This document shows positions 16,864 through 24,903 of a DNA stretch of 64,000 nucleotides, in pieces. Source of the stretch: an uncultured Christensenella sp. Its GTDB lineage: Bacteria; Bacillota; Clostridia; Christensenellales; Borkfalkiaceae. The notes under the pieces were generated by a model. That model saw only the letters and a list, made by a program, of their open reading frames with translations. It was not told where the DNA came from and searched no databases. The stretch spans positions 62,001 to 126,000 of the forward strand of contig CAJTYL010000004.1 in assembly GCA_910583855.1 (NCBI GenBank). The letters are read 5' to 3'. How positions within the stretch are numbered: the first letter of the stretch is position 1; each line of letters opens with the position of its first letter. A program made the translations under genes and the position numbers.

Positions 16864-17640
16864 ATGAAAATAGGAAAGTCGGATTTTGAAAATTATACCT
16901 TCGTGTTGGCTATAATTAACCTGACGCCGGACAGCTTTTGGGAAGGCAGCAGGGTCGCGGACGATAAGGTTCTTTTTGCGGTTGAAAGGGCGATAAAAGA
17001 AGGCGCTGCGGCAATCGATTTGGGCGCGCAGTCAACCCGCCCGGGTTTTGTGGAAGTGAGTGCGCGGGAGGAAATAGCGCGTTTTGAACGTCCGCTAATG
17101 AGGATTAAAGAGAATTTCGATATTCCCGTATCCGTGGACACCTATTTCGAAGAAAGCGCGAGGGTTGCGCTGTCTATGGGCGCGGATATGATAAACGAAA
17201 TCTGGGGCCTCACTCACGATAAAAATATGGCGGAAACCATTTCGGAATACGGCGCGTCGGTTTGCATTATGCACAACTCAAAAACGCCGTTGTTAGGGGA
17301 TATATGGGGTCCAATTGAAAGTTTTTTGCAAAAAAGCGTTGGACTGGCGTTGGATTGCGGTATTGAAAAGGACAGAATAATTCTTGACGGCGGGATAGGC
17401 TTTGCCAAGTCAAAAGAGCAGAATTTTGAGCTTTTGGAGGGCTACGACAGGTTATCTGCTTTGGGTTATCCTTTGCTGTTGGGAGCGAGCAGAAAGTCAA
17501 TGTTCGGCGGGAACGTCAAGGACAGGCTTCCGCAGACTCTTGAAAGTACGAGGCTTGCCGCAAGCAAGAAAGTGCTTTTTGTGCGGGTTCACGACGTAAA
17601 AGAGAACGTTGAGGCAATAAAAGAGGTGTACGGCGGATAA
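16864..17640 (+). CDS. folP: Dihydropteroate synthase
   Basis: 258 residues, TIM-barrel enzyme joining 4-aminobenzoate to the pterin diphosphate; target of sulfonamides. Signature motifs are visible in order: IINLTPDSFWEGSRV near residue 17 (family NxTPDSF), IDLGAQSTRPGF near 53, PVSVDTYF near 85, DMINEIWG near 105, the MHN motif near 138, and LLGASRKSMFGG near 207. The ATG lies 2 nt after the folE stop with no Shine-Dalgarno, so it probably depends on translational coupling; a broken folE could therefore lower folP expression. Its stop overlaps the next ATG by one base. Confidence 0.93.
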   Translation: MKIGKSDFENYTFVLAIINLTPDSFWEGSRVADDKVLFAVERAIKEGAAAIDLGAQSTRPGFVEVSAREEIARFERPLMRIKENFDIPVSVDTYFEESARVALSMGADMINEIWGLTHDKNMAETISEYGASVCIMHNSKTPLLGDIWGPIESFLQKSVGLALDCGIEKDRIILDGGIGFAKSKEQNFELLEGYDRLSALGYPLLLGASRKSMFGGNVKDRLPQTLESTRLAASKKVLFVRVHDVKENVEAIKEVYGG

Positions 17641-18446
17641 TGGACGGAGACAACGTAATTTTAATACGCGGGCTTGAGGTGAACGCCTGCCACGGCGTTT
17701 ACGCGGAAGAAAAAGTTGCGCCGCAACCTTTCGTGTTTGACGCGGACTTATATGCAGATTTTTATTCGGCGGCAAAAACCGACGATATAAACGCAACGGT
17801 AAACTACGCAAAAGCCTGCGATATTTTAGTCGGAACGGCAACGGAGAAAACCTATAATTTAATCGAAACTCTGGCATATTCGGGGGTCTATGCGCTTTTT
17901 GACGGGTTAAAACTTCAAAAAATACGCCTTACCGTATATAAGCCGCAGGCGCCTGTCGGTCATAAATTCGGCGCGGTGGGCGTCACCGTCGCTGCGGAAA
18001 AGGAGCGGGTGTTTCTTTCCCTTGGCTCTTCTTGCGGCGACAGAAAAAATTATTTAGATAAAGCGCTTAGGCTTCTATCCGAAACGCACGGAGTGCGACT
18101 GAAAAAAAATTCCTCCTACGTTGAAACCGCGCCGTACGGCGGCGTTGCGAAAAACTACTTTTTAAACTGTGCGGCGGAGATTGAGACCTGCCTTACTCCA
18201 AGGCAGCTTCTTTGTGAAATTCACCGCATAGAGAACGAATGCGGCAGGGTGCGCACGGTCCGCTGGGGAGACAGAACGCTGGATATAGATATAATCTTTT
18301 TCGGGCGTAAAACCATTGAAGAGGACGATTTACAAATTCCCCACCCCGAGTATTTCAAACGGGTTTTCGTAATAGAACCGCTTAAAGAAATTGCGCCCGA
18401 CTTCGTTTGTCCCGTTCTTCACAAAAAAGTCAAAGAATTACAATAA
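17640..18446 (+). CDS. folB-folK: Fused dihydroneopterin aldolase and HPPK
   Basis: 268 residues with two enzymes in one chain. Residues 1-120 are FolB (ILIRGLEVNACHGVYAEEK, LIETLAYSG, VYKPQAPVGHKF), which cleaves dihydroneopterin to 6-hydroxymethyl-dihydropterin. Residues 122-268 are FolK (FLSLGSSCGDRKNYLDKAL, SSYVETAPYGG, NCAAEIET, then WGDRTLDIDIIFFG and IPHPEYFKR), which pyrophosphorylates that product. The fusion puts two consecutive steps together just after folP, which uses the product. It ends the folate operon; only a weak hairpin (TGTGCA/TGCACA near 18480) follows. Confidence 0.93.
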   Translation: MDGDNVILIRGLEVNACHGVYAEEKVAPQPFVFDADLYADFYSAAKTDDINATVNYAKACDILVGTATEKTYNLIETLAYSGVYALFDGLKLQKIRLTVYKPQAPVGHKFGAVGVTVAAEKERVFLSLGSSCGDRKNYLDKALRLLSETHGVRLKKNSSYVETAPYGGVAKNYFLNCAAEIETCLTPRQLLCEIHRIENECGRVRTVRWGDRTLDIDIIFFGRKTIEEDDLQIPHPEYFKRVFVIEPLKEIAPDFVCPVLHKKVKELQ

Positions 18447-18511
18447 AAGACTTTTTTAACTGCCATAAGCTAAATTTATTGTGCAGATTGCACAAAAATT
18501 TTTGCAAAATA

Positions 18512-18540
18512 TGTACAAATATCAAACAACATGATATAAT
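18512..18540 (+). promoter_or_regulatory. Promoter of the Ppx/GppA-like gene
   Basis: A perfect TATAAT at 18535-18540 lies 17 bp after a weak TGTACA. GGGGTG at 18588-18593 then serves the ATG at 18598. Confidence 0.6.
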
Positions 18541-18597
18541 CAATTAGCTAAAATATTTTTATTGCGTACAAGGTGGTTTTACCTTTCGGGGTGTTTT

Positions 18598-20112
18598 ATG
18601 GAAAAAATAGGCATCATAGATTTAGGCTCGAATTCTGCAAGGCTCGTTATCGTCAACCTTTTTGCGGATGGGTATTTTATGGTTGTTGACGAACTGAAAG
18701 AAAGCGTTCGCCTCGGTCAGGATATGGAGCGGGACGGCTTTTTAAAGCCTGCCCGTGTTGCGGAAACCATTAAAACTTTAAAAATGTTTAAAAAACTTTG
18801 CGATTCAAGCAACGTTACGCGCGTCATCGCCGTCGCGACGGAGGCAGTTCGCCGTGCAAAAAACCAACGGAGCTTTTTGGACGAAATTCAGGCAACCTGC
18901 GGGATAAAAATCCGCGTGCTTTCCGCCGAGGAAGAGGCGGTTTTAGTATACCGCGGCGTTATAAACACGATGGACGTCCCCAAGGGTATTGTGCTTGAAA
19001 TCGGCGGCGGCTCCACTAAAATCGTTTACTATAACCGCAGAAATATGCTCAATTACGCAACTTTGCCTTTCGGCGCTGTTACGCTTACCGGAATGGTTTC
19101 GAGCGATGGTTTAAAGCCCGAAGAGCAAGCGGCAAAGATTGAGGAGCTGTTTACCGAGCAGTTGAAAAAGATTGAATGGCTTAAAGAGCTTGACCCCGAC
19201 GTACAGATGATTGGAGTCGGCGGTTCGTTCAGAAATCTTTTCAAGATAACCAAAATGGTGCACAAATACCCGCTTGATACCGTGCATAACTATAAAATGC
19301 CCGTTGAGGACTTTACGCCCGTTTACGACATGATAAAAGTGCTTGATTTGGACAAGAAGAAGAAAATCAAGGGACTTTCCGCGGAAAGGGCGGATATTCT
19401 CCCCGCCGCGCTTGCGGTAATAAACGCGTTCGTAAAATTTATCGGCGTTAACGAATTTACTTTCTCGGGCGCGGGTTTGAGAGAAGGCATTATGTTTAAT
19501 CAAGCCCTTCCCATGACCGTTGAAAAGCCCATTGCGGACGTTCTCAACTATTCGCTTACGACCCTCGTAAAATACTACGACTGCGAAGAAAAGCACGTCG
19601 AACACGTCGTAAATTTAAGCATTCAGCTATTCAAACAGTTAAGGGTGCTGCATAAGTTCCCCCGCCAATATCTTAAAATTTTAAAGGTTGCCGCTATGCT
19701 GCACGATTGCGGTATGCGCGTCAAGTACTATAATCATCAACGCCATAGTTGGTATATGATACTGAATTCCACTCTTTACGGCGTGTCGCACAGGGAAATC
19801 GTGCTTGCGGCGTTCACGGCTTGTTGCCACAAAAAAGAAGATATCAATCCTTATGATTGGGCGAGATACCGCGGCATAATAATCGACGACGATTTGGAAA
19901 TAGTCAAGAAGCTTGGAGTTATGCTGAGAATAGCCGAAAGCCTTGACAGAGCGGAATCGGGAACGATTAAAAGCATAAATTGCGATATTCTCGGCGATTC
20001 GGTTATTATGAAAACGGAAGTAGACGGGGACGCGACGCTTGAAATAAAAAACGCAATGGCGGCGTCTAACGAATTCAGAAAATCCTTCCATAAGAATTTG
20101 GAAATACTGTAA
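18598..20112 (+). CDS. Ppx/GppA exopolyphosphatase-like protein with HD domain
   Basis: 504 residues. The N-terminal 300 residues form an actin-like Ppx/GppA phosphatase domain (IIDLGSNSARLVIVNL at the start, EIGGGSTKIVYY near 135, GVGGSF near 205). The C-terminal 190 carry an HD-type helical domain with MLHDCGMRV and RHSWYMILNS. Such proteins hydrolyse polyphosphate or pppGpp; the exact substrate cannot be told from sequence. I chose ATG 18598 (GGGGTG 4 nt upstream) over a TTG at 18562. Monocistronic: own promoter and a terminator at 20121. Confidence 0.88.
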   Translation: MEKIGIIDLGSNSARLVIVNLFADGYFMVVDELKESVRLGQDMERDGFLKPARVAETIKTLKMFKKLCDSSNVTRVIAVATEAVRRAKNQRSFLDEIQATCGIKIRVLSAEEEAVLVYRGVINTMDVPKGIVLEIGGGSTKIVYYNRRNMLNYATLPFGAVTLTGMVSSDGLKPEEQAAKIEELFTEQLKKIEWLKELDPDVQMIGVGGSFRNLFKITKMVHKYPLDTVHNYKMPVEDFTPVYDMIKVLDLDKKKKIKGLSAERADILPAALAVINAFVKFIGVNEFTFSGAGLREGIMFNQALPMTVEKPIADVLNYSLTTLVKYYDCEEKHVEHVVNLSIQLFKQLRVLHKFPRQYLKILKVAAMLHDCGMRVKYYNHQRHSWYMILNSTLYGVSHREIVLAAFTACCHKKEDINPYDWARYRGIIIDDDLEIVKKLGVMLRIAESLDRAESGTIKSINCDILGDSVIMKTEVDGDATLEIKNAMAASNEFRKSFHKNLEIL

Positions 20113-20120
20113 TTAACCGT

Positions 20121-20152
20121 GCGCGCCCTCAATAAAATATTTGAGGGCGCGC
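20121..20152 (+). terminator. Terminator hairpin after the Ppx-like gene
   Basis: GCGCGCCCTCAA pairs with TTGAGGGCGCGC; a T-rich tail (TTAGCTTTTTA) follows a few bases later. Confidence 0.75.
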
Positions 20153-20241
20153 TTAGCTTTTTACTCTCCGCAAAACGGTGTGCTTGTCTGCGATGTAAAT
20201 CGCATTGCCCCCCGCATATGCTTAAAATAACAAGGTTTTAA

Positions 20242-20799
20242 ATGGAATTCATTCTTGCAAGTGCGTCCCCGAGAAGGCGGGAGCTTCTTTCACAGATAAT
20301 AAAAAAGTTCGAAGTTATACCTGCCGAAACGGACGAAAAAGTAAACATATCGCTCTTTCCCGAAAAAATGGCTTGTGTCCTTGCGGAACGCAAGTGCGAC
20401 GAGGTGTTTGCCAAAAACCCGTACAAAACCGTGATAGGTTGCGATACCGTGGTAGTGTTTGAAAACACAGTTTTGGGTAAGCCCAAGGACAGGGACGACG
20501 CAAAGCGAACTCTTAAAGCGCTATCCGGTAAAACTCACTTCGTGATAACCGGTGTGTGCGTTCGCAACGCATTTAAAAAGCTTATCGATTTCGACAAGAC
20601 GGAAGTTAAGTTCAACGTTTTATCCGACGAATTTATAAGGCAGTACGTCGATAGCGGTTCGCCTCTGGATAAAGCCGGCAGCTACGGCATTCAAGACGGG
20701 GGCGTCGTTCAGGAATATTTCGGCAGCTACACGAACGTCGTGGGCTTGCCCGTAACTTTAACTAAAAAATTAATTGACGGAGTACGCGTAGACCAATGA
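20242..20799 (+). CDS. maf: Maf family nucleotide pyrophosphatase
   Basis: 185 residues. Maf proteins hydrolyse dTTP/UTP or modified nucleoside triphosphates and have been linked to septum control. Visible motifs: ILASASPRRRELL at the N-terminus, ETDEKV near 30, VIGCDTVV near 70 and GSPLDKAGSYGIQDGGVV near 140. The S-R-R pattern resembles the dTTP/UTP-type Maf, but specificity is inferred. A short AAGG precedes the ATG. Its stop overlaps the ATG of the MreB-like gene (ATGA), and Maf-MreB neighbourhoods are common in bacteria. Confidence 0.92.
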   Translation: MEFILASASPRRRELLSQIIKKFEVIPAETDEKVNISLFPEKMACVLAERKCDEVFAKNPYKTVIGCDTVVVFENTVLGKPKDRDDAKRTLKALSGKTHFVITGVCVRNAFKKLIDFDKTEVKFNVLSDEFIRQYVDSGSPLDKAGSYGIQDGGVVQEYFGSYTNVVGLPVTLTKKLIDGVRVDQ

Positions 20800-21812
20800 A
20801 AAGAATATCCATCGATATGGGTTCGGGATTTACGAAAATTTATATGCCCGGCTGCGGGGTGGTTTTGAAGGAAGCAACCTGCATAGCTGTTGAAGAGGGC
20901 TTTGAGGACGGTGAAAAGGTAGCTTGCGTCAAGGCTTGCGGTGACAAGGCGCGCGCGCTTTCGGGCAGGGCAGCGGTAACCACACATATAGTCAATCCCA
21001 TATTCGAGGGGGATATAGTTAACGAAAATTTAGCGTCTCTTCTCTTAGAATACTTTCTTGAAAAAATAGAAATAACCCGCAAAAAAGCAAAGCGCGTCGA
21101 AGCCGTCTTTATTCTTCCGTGCGGGGCGAAAGCCGAATTAAAGCAAAAGTATATGCGCATAGCCGAAGAATGCGGACTGGCGGCGGTATATTTTACCGTT
21201 ACGCCGTTTGCCGCCGTTTTAGGTCACAACGTAGCCATAAGCGAAAGTACGCCTATGTTCGTTCTGGATATAGGTCACTCCATAACCAATATCGCGGCGC
21301 TTTCGCAGGACGGAATAATTTACGGTTTGACGGTGAATTTGGGCGGCGCCAACGTGGACGTGCATCTTATAGATGAGCTTGCGGAAAATTATAACCTTAA
21401 AATCGGTGCGCTTACCGCGGAACGGTTGAAAATTTCGGTCGGCAGCCTTCTTCCCGACGACAATAAGATGAACGTTATAGAGGGCAGGGAAATCTCTTCG
21501 GGCGCGCCTGCGTCAATTGCCGTAACTTCGGAACAGATTTACGGCGTAATTACGACCTATATCGATAAAATTTTGGAATACGTCGCGCTCGTATTGTCTA
21601 AGCTCCCTGCAGAGGTTGCGTCGGGCGTAATGCACGGCGGGATATACCTGTCGGGTGGTACGATGAAGCTTGACGGTCTTGCGGAGTATATTGAAGCGAA
21701 GCTGAATATCCCCGTGAACGTGCCGGAAGAGCCGCAGCTTGCGTCGGTTATCGGCGGCGGAACTATTCTTTCCAACGATTATCTTTTAGACAGGCTTGCA
21801 GTGGTTGAGTAA
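20796..21812 (+). CDS. MreB/FtsA-like actin-fold protein
   Basis: 338 residues of the MreB-like branch of the actin superfamily: phosphate-1 motif SIDMGSGFTKIY at the N-terminus, connect-1 region VFILPCGAK, phosphate-2 motif VLDIGHSITNIAAL near residue 157, and adenosine motif GGIYLSGGTMKLDGL near 280. MreB guides cell-wall growth, but this sequence is divergent and could be a paralogue with another role, so no symbol is given. It is coupled to maf by a 4-nt overlap and followed by a terminator. Confidence 0.8.
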   Translation: MKRISIDMGSGFTKIYMPGCGVVLKEATCIAVEEGFEDGEKVACVKACGDKARALSGRAAVTTHIVNPIFEGDIVNENLASLLLEYFLEKIEITRKKAKRVEAVFILPCGAKAELKQKYMRIAEECGLAAVYFTVTPFAAVLGHNVAISESTPMFVLDIGHSITNIAALSQDGIIYGLTVNLGGANVDVHLIDELAENYNLKIGALTAERLKISVGSLLPDDNKMNVIEGREISSGAPASIAVTSEQIYGVITTYIDKILEYVALVLSKLPAEVASGVMHGGIYLSGGTMKLDGLAEYIEAKLNIPVNVPEEPQLASVIGGGTILSNDYLLDRLAVVE

Positions 21813-21880
21813 GCCTTCGGCTTAACCGTATAACTTAAATATCCGACAATAACACGAACAATTACTGTTCAAACTAAAAA

Positions 21881-21913
21881 AGCCCGACGGCGCGTTTGCG
21901 CTGTCGGGCTTTT
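21881..21913 (+). terminator. Intrinsic terminator of maf/mreB-like operon
   Basis: AGCCCGACGGCGC pairs with GCGCTGTCGGGCT around a GTTT loop, then TTTTAATTTTT. Confidence 0.9.
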
Positions 21914-21934
21914 AATTTTTTACTGCGTAAATTC

Positions 21935-21963
21935 TTGCAAAGTGTTTGGGAATTTAATATAAT
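21935..21963 (+). promoter_or_regulatory. Promoter giving a leaderless lepA mRNA
   Basis: TTGCAA at 21935-21940, exactly 17 bp, TATAAT at 21958-21963, then six bases and the ATG at 21970. The GAGGT touching the ATG is far too close to act as a ribosome-binding site. Confidence 0.8.
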
Positions 21964-21969
21964 TGAGGT

Positions 21970-23775
21970 ATGGGCAAGAAAGAAAATATTCGCAACTTTT
22001 GCATAATAGCGCATATCGATCACGGCAAGTCAACCCTGGCGGATAGGCTTATGGAACGTACGGGTCAGGTTTCCGAAAGGGATATGGAAGAACAGCTTTT
22101 AGACTCGATGGATATAGAGCGCGAACGCGGGATAACGATTAAGCTTACTCCCGTAAGAATGTTTTACAAGGCGAAGGACGGCGTTGAGTACGTTTTCAAT
22201 TTAATCGACACTCCGGGACACGTTGACTTCACTTACGAGGTTTCCCGTTCGCTTGCCGCATGCGAGGGAGCTATTTTAATAGTTGACGCGTCGCAAGGGG
22301 TGGAGGCGCAGACCCTTGCAAACGTGTATCTTGCGCTGGAAAACGACCTTGAAATTCTGCCCGTGATAAACAAAATAGATTTGCCCTCCGCCCGCCCCGA
22401 AGAGGTCAAAAAAGAGATTGAGGAAGTGATTGGGCTGGACGCTTCTTCCGCGCCGCTTATTTCAGCTAAGGAAGGGTTGAATATCGACGACGTTTTAGCG
22501 GCGATAGTAACTTCTTTCCCCGCGCCCGATTGCGACGATAATGTGCCTTTGAAGGCGCTCATATTCGACAGCTATTACGACAACTACAAGGGCGTAATTT
22601 TGTTCGTCCGTATAAAGGATGGTAGTGTAAAAGCGGGTGATAAAATCAAGACTTTCCGTTCTGATAAAATTTACGAAGTAGTGGAGACGGGAGTGTTTGC
22701 CCCCCGACTATCCCCCAAGAACGGGCTTTTTGCCGGCGAAGTAGGCTACGTTGCCGCGTCGATAAAATCCATTCAGGACGTTGCGGTGGGCGATACCTTA
22801 ATTAACGCGGAAGCGCCTGCGGACGAGCCTTTGCCCGGTTATAAAAAAGTGCAAAGCGTGGTCTTTTGCGGCATATATCCTCTGGACGGAAGCAAGTTCA
22901 ACGACCTTAAAGACGCAATCTTAAAGTTGCAGCTTAACGATGCTTCTTTAATTTTCGAGCCGGACAGCTCGGTTGCCCTCGGCTTCGGCTTCAGGTGCGG
23001 CTTTTTGGGGCTTTTGCATATGGAAATTATTCAGGAGCGCATAGAGCGGGAATTCGGATTGGAGATTATCACGACGGCGCCGTCCGTAAGCTATAAGGTG
23101 TTAAAGACCGACGGGGAAGAAATCTTCGTGGACAATCCTTCGCACCTGCCGGCGGTATCCGAAATAGAGCATATGGAAGAGCCCATAGTTAAGGCGGATA
23201 TTTATTCCCCGCCCGACTATCTGGGGCAGATAATGGATTTGTGCCGTGAAAAGCGGGGGACGTTTTTGCAGATGACCTATCTTGATAAGAGTCGCGTGCG
23301 CCTTGAATATCATCTGCCGCTGAACGAGATTATTTTTGATTTCTTCGACGCGATAAAGTCCAGAACGCGCGGCTACGCAAGCTTCGATTACGAACTTATC
23401 GGTTACGAGAGGAGCAAGCTCGTAAAGCTTGACATTATGCTAAACGGCGAGGTATGCGACGCGCTGTCTATGATAGTACACGAGGATAGCGCCTACACGC
23501 GCGGAAGAACGCTTTGCGAAAACCTGAAAGAAGCTATTCCCCGTCAGCTTTTCGAGGTGCCCGTGCAAGCCGCAATCGGCGGTAAAATTATCGCCAGGGA
23601 AACCGTAAAGGCGGTAAGGAAGGACGTGCTTGCAAAGTGCTACGGTGGCGACATAACCCGCAAGAAGAAGCTCTTGGAAAAGCAGAAAGAAGGTAAAAAG
23701 CGCATGCGTCAGATAGGCAACGTGGAAGTGCCGTCGGAAGTATTTATGCAGATATTAAAAACCAACAAAGATTAG
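21970..23775 (+). CDS. lepA: Elongation factor 4 (LepA), back-translocating GTPase
   Basis: 601 residues, the standard LepA length. EF4 binds stalled ribosomes and affects translation fidelity and assembly. GTPase motifs: G1 IAHIDHGKST near residue 13, G2 region DIERERGITIK, G3 DTPGHVDF near 80, G4 NKID near 135. The LepA-specific C-terminal domain is present (RGYASFDYEL, AIGGKIIARETVKAVRKDVLAKCYGGDITRKKKLLEKQKEGKKRM region). The gene is monocistronic, with its own apparently leaderless promoter and a bidirectional terminator after it. Confidence 0.97.
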   Translation: MGKKENIRNFCIIAHIDHGKSTLADRLMERTGQVSERDMEEQLLDSMDIERERGITIKLTPVRMFYKAKDGVEYVFNLIDTPGHVDFTYEVSRSLAACEGAILIVDASQGVEAQTLANVYLALENDLEILPVINKIDLPSARPEEVKKEIEEVIGLDASSAPLISAKEGLNIDDVLAAIVTSFPAPDCDDNVPLKALIFDSYYDNYKGVILFVRIKDGSVKAGDKIKTFRSDKIYEVVETGVFAPRLSPKNGLFAGEVGYVAASIKSIQDVAVGDTLINAEAPADEPLPGYKKVQSVVFCGIYPLDGSKFNDLKDAILKLQLNDASLIFEPDSSVALGFGFRCGFLGLLHMEIIQERIEREFGLEIITTAPSVSYKVLKTDGEEIFVDNPSHLPAVSEIEHMEEPIVKADIYSPPDYLGQIMDLCREKRGTFLQMTYLDKSRVRLEYHLPLNEIIFDFFDAIKSRTRGYASFDYELIGYERSKLVKLDIMLNGEVCDALSMIVHEDSAYTRGRTLCENLKEAIPRQLFEVPVQAAIGGKIIARETVKAVRKDVLAKCYGGDITRKKKLLEKQKEGKKRMRQIGNVEVPSEVFMQILKTNKD

Positions 23776-23800
23776 TATTTCAAACATATATGGGGGTTAA

Positions 23801-23838
23801 TATATAAAAAGTCGAGGTTTACCCCGACTTTTTATATA
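23801..23838. terminator. Bidirectional terminator between lepA and the zinc-ribbon gene
   Basis: TATATAAAAAGTCGAGGT pairs with ACCCCGACTTTTTATATA almost completely; A/T tracts on both sides make it usable on both strands. Confidence 0.88.
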
Positions 23839-24228
23839 TTAGTCCTTGTCACAAAGCATCAGTATTCCCGACACCGTGTTTATGAATAACAGCGTGCAGA
23901 CTTTAAACGCGGTGCCTACAGGACGGTTGTTTTTGACTGCTTTCCAATAGTGTACCGTCATCGGTATTGCCCAGGCAAGCGGTATCAGATAGATTACGCT
24001 AATAATTGCTGCGTAATGTAGCCAATTTAGTCCCAAAAACATACAAAATAAAGAAGATAAAAATGCAACGCTGCACGCCGCGCAGCTTAAAATCAAAAAA
24101 ATCTTGGCTACCGTTTTTAAAGACGACGCATTCTTTTTTTCGGTTGCTATCTGTACGAGGCATCCGCAGTTTGTGCAAATCACGGACTCGTCTGTAAGTT
24201 GCGAGCCGCAATAAGAGCAGTATTTCAT
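23839..24228 (-). CDS. Zinc-ribbon membrane protein, divergent from an XRE regulator
   Basis: 129 residues. An N-terminal zinc ribbon (CSYCG, then CTNCG 13 residues later) is followed by three hydrophobic segments (about 42-65, 70-92 and 105-125). Such proteins are common, mostly uncharacterised membrane sensors or scaffolds. AAGGAG precedes the ATG at 24228. The promoter (TTGATA, 18 bp, TATACT on the minus strand) contains a palindromic operator in its spacer, so control by the divergent XRE protein is inferred. Function unknown. Confidence 0.8.
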   Translation of the reverse strand: MKYCSYCGSQLTDESVICTNCGCLVQIATEKKNASSLKTVAKIFLILSCAACSVAFLSSLFCMFLGLNWLHYAAIISVIYLIPLAWAIPMTVHYWKAVKNNRPVGTAFKVCTLLFINTVSGILMLCDKD

Positions 24229-24259
24229 GCTTATATTCTCCTTTGTAACCGTCCATAAA

Positions 24260-24315
24260 AGTATATACTAACCAACAGTTAGTTATCAAGTAAAAAACTA
24301 ACTATTGGTTATAAT
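24260..24315. promoter_or_regulatory. Divergent promoters with two XRE operators
   Basis: AACCAACAGTTAGTT (24270-24284) and AACTAACTATTGGTT (24296-24310) are inverted copies matching at 14 of 15 positions, each also an imperfect palindrome, centres 26 bp apart. The first lies in the spacer of the minus promoter (TATCAA 24284-24289, AGTATA 24260-24265 as read on the plus strand). The second abuts the plus-strand TATAAT at 24310-24315. Confidence 0.75.
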
Positions 24316-24345
24316 AATTTTTATGTATTTATACTTTAAAAGAGG

Positions 24346-24531
24346 TTGAAAGAGGAGATAAAAAATTCCGGGCTTACCACGGTACAGCTTGCCGAAACGG
24401 TGGGGGTATCGCCCGAAATGATAACCCAGTACTATACCACTAAAAAGTTACCCGCATTGGATACCTTTGAAAAACTGTGCAGGGCGTTGGACGTCTCGGC
24501 GGACTATCTTTTGGGGTTGAACGATAACTAA
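24346..24531 (+). CDS. Small XRE-family regulator, TTG start or frameshifted N-terminus
   Basis: 61 residues forming a lambda-repressor-like helix-turn-helix (LTTVQLAETVGVSPEMITQYY, then ALDTFEKLCRALDVSADYLLGL). The frame begins at TTG 24346, but AGAGG touches it. A leaderless-looking ATG at 24323, 7 nt after TATAAT, opens an 8-codon frame (MYLYFKRG) whose TGA overlaps the TTG. XRE proteins usually have about eight residues like these before LKEEI, so one extra base would join the two frames. This may be coupled translation or a small indel. It probably represses itself and the divergent zinc-ribbon gene through the palindromes between them. Confidence 0.75.
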   Translation: MKEEIKNSGLTTVQLAETVGVSPEMITQYYTTKKLPALDTFEKLCRALDVSADYLLGLNDN

Positions 24532-24542
24532 ATAGTAAGTTT

Positions 24543-24576
24543 AAGGCGCGGATTTTTCTTGCAAAATCCGCGCCTT
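24543..24576 (+). terminator. Terminator-like hairpin after the XRE gene
   Basis: AAGGCGCGGATTTT pairs with AAAATCCGCGCCTT around TCTTGC. No T tract follows the 3' arm. The arm overlaps the -35 region used by the next gene. Confidence 0.65.
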
Positions 24577-24587
24577 ACAGTTATTAT
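24559..24587 (+). promoter_or_regulatory. Probable promoter of the MGMT-family/hemW operon
   Basis: TTGCAA at 24559-24564 lies in the loop of the preceding hairpin; TATTAT follows after 17 bp at 24582-24587. The ATGATG starts at 24592, so the transcript would be leaderless. Confidence 0.55.
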
Positions 24588-24591
24588 ATAA

Positions 24592-24903
24592 ATGATGAGC
24601 GGTTTTTTTGAAAGCGTTTACGCGGTTGTAAAGCGAATACCCGAGGGAAAGGTTTTAACCTACGGCGATGTTGCGCGGGCGGTGGGGGCGCCACGCTGTG
24701 CGCGGCAGGTCGGCTGGGCGTTGCACTCTAATCCTCAGCCGGGCGTTATCCCCTGCCACAGGGTAGTGTTCGGCGACGGGCGTTTAGCCGACGGCTTTGC
24801 GTTCGGCGGCAAAGAGGTGCAAAAAGCACTTTTGGAAGCCGAAGGCGTTCAATTCGATAACTTTATTGTAGACCTTAAAAAATACCGTTGGGAGGGTAAT
24901 TAA
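24592..24903 (+). CDS. MGMT-family DNA alkyltransferase-like protein
   Basis: 103 residues, the DNA-binding/active-site domain of the O6-alkylguanine-DNA alkyltransferase family without the N-terminal Ada-type half. It has RIPEGKVLTYGDVA, the recognition-helix region RQVGWALHSN, and PCHRV with the nucleophilic Cys at residue 55. Alkyltransferase-like proteins that only bind damage replace this Cys with Trp, so true methyl transfer is possible here. Two ATGs are in tandem (24592 and 24595). It is directly followed by hemW. Confidence 0.85.
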   Translation: MMSGFFESVYAVVKRIPEGKVLTYGDVARAVGAPRCARQVGWALHSNPQPGVIPCHRVVFGDGRLADGFAFGGKEVQKALLEAEGVQFDNFIVDLKKYRWEGN

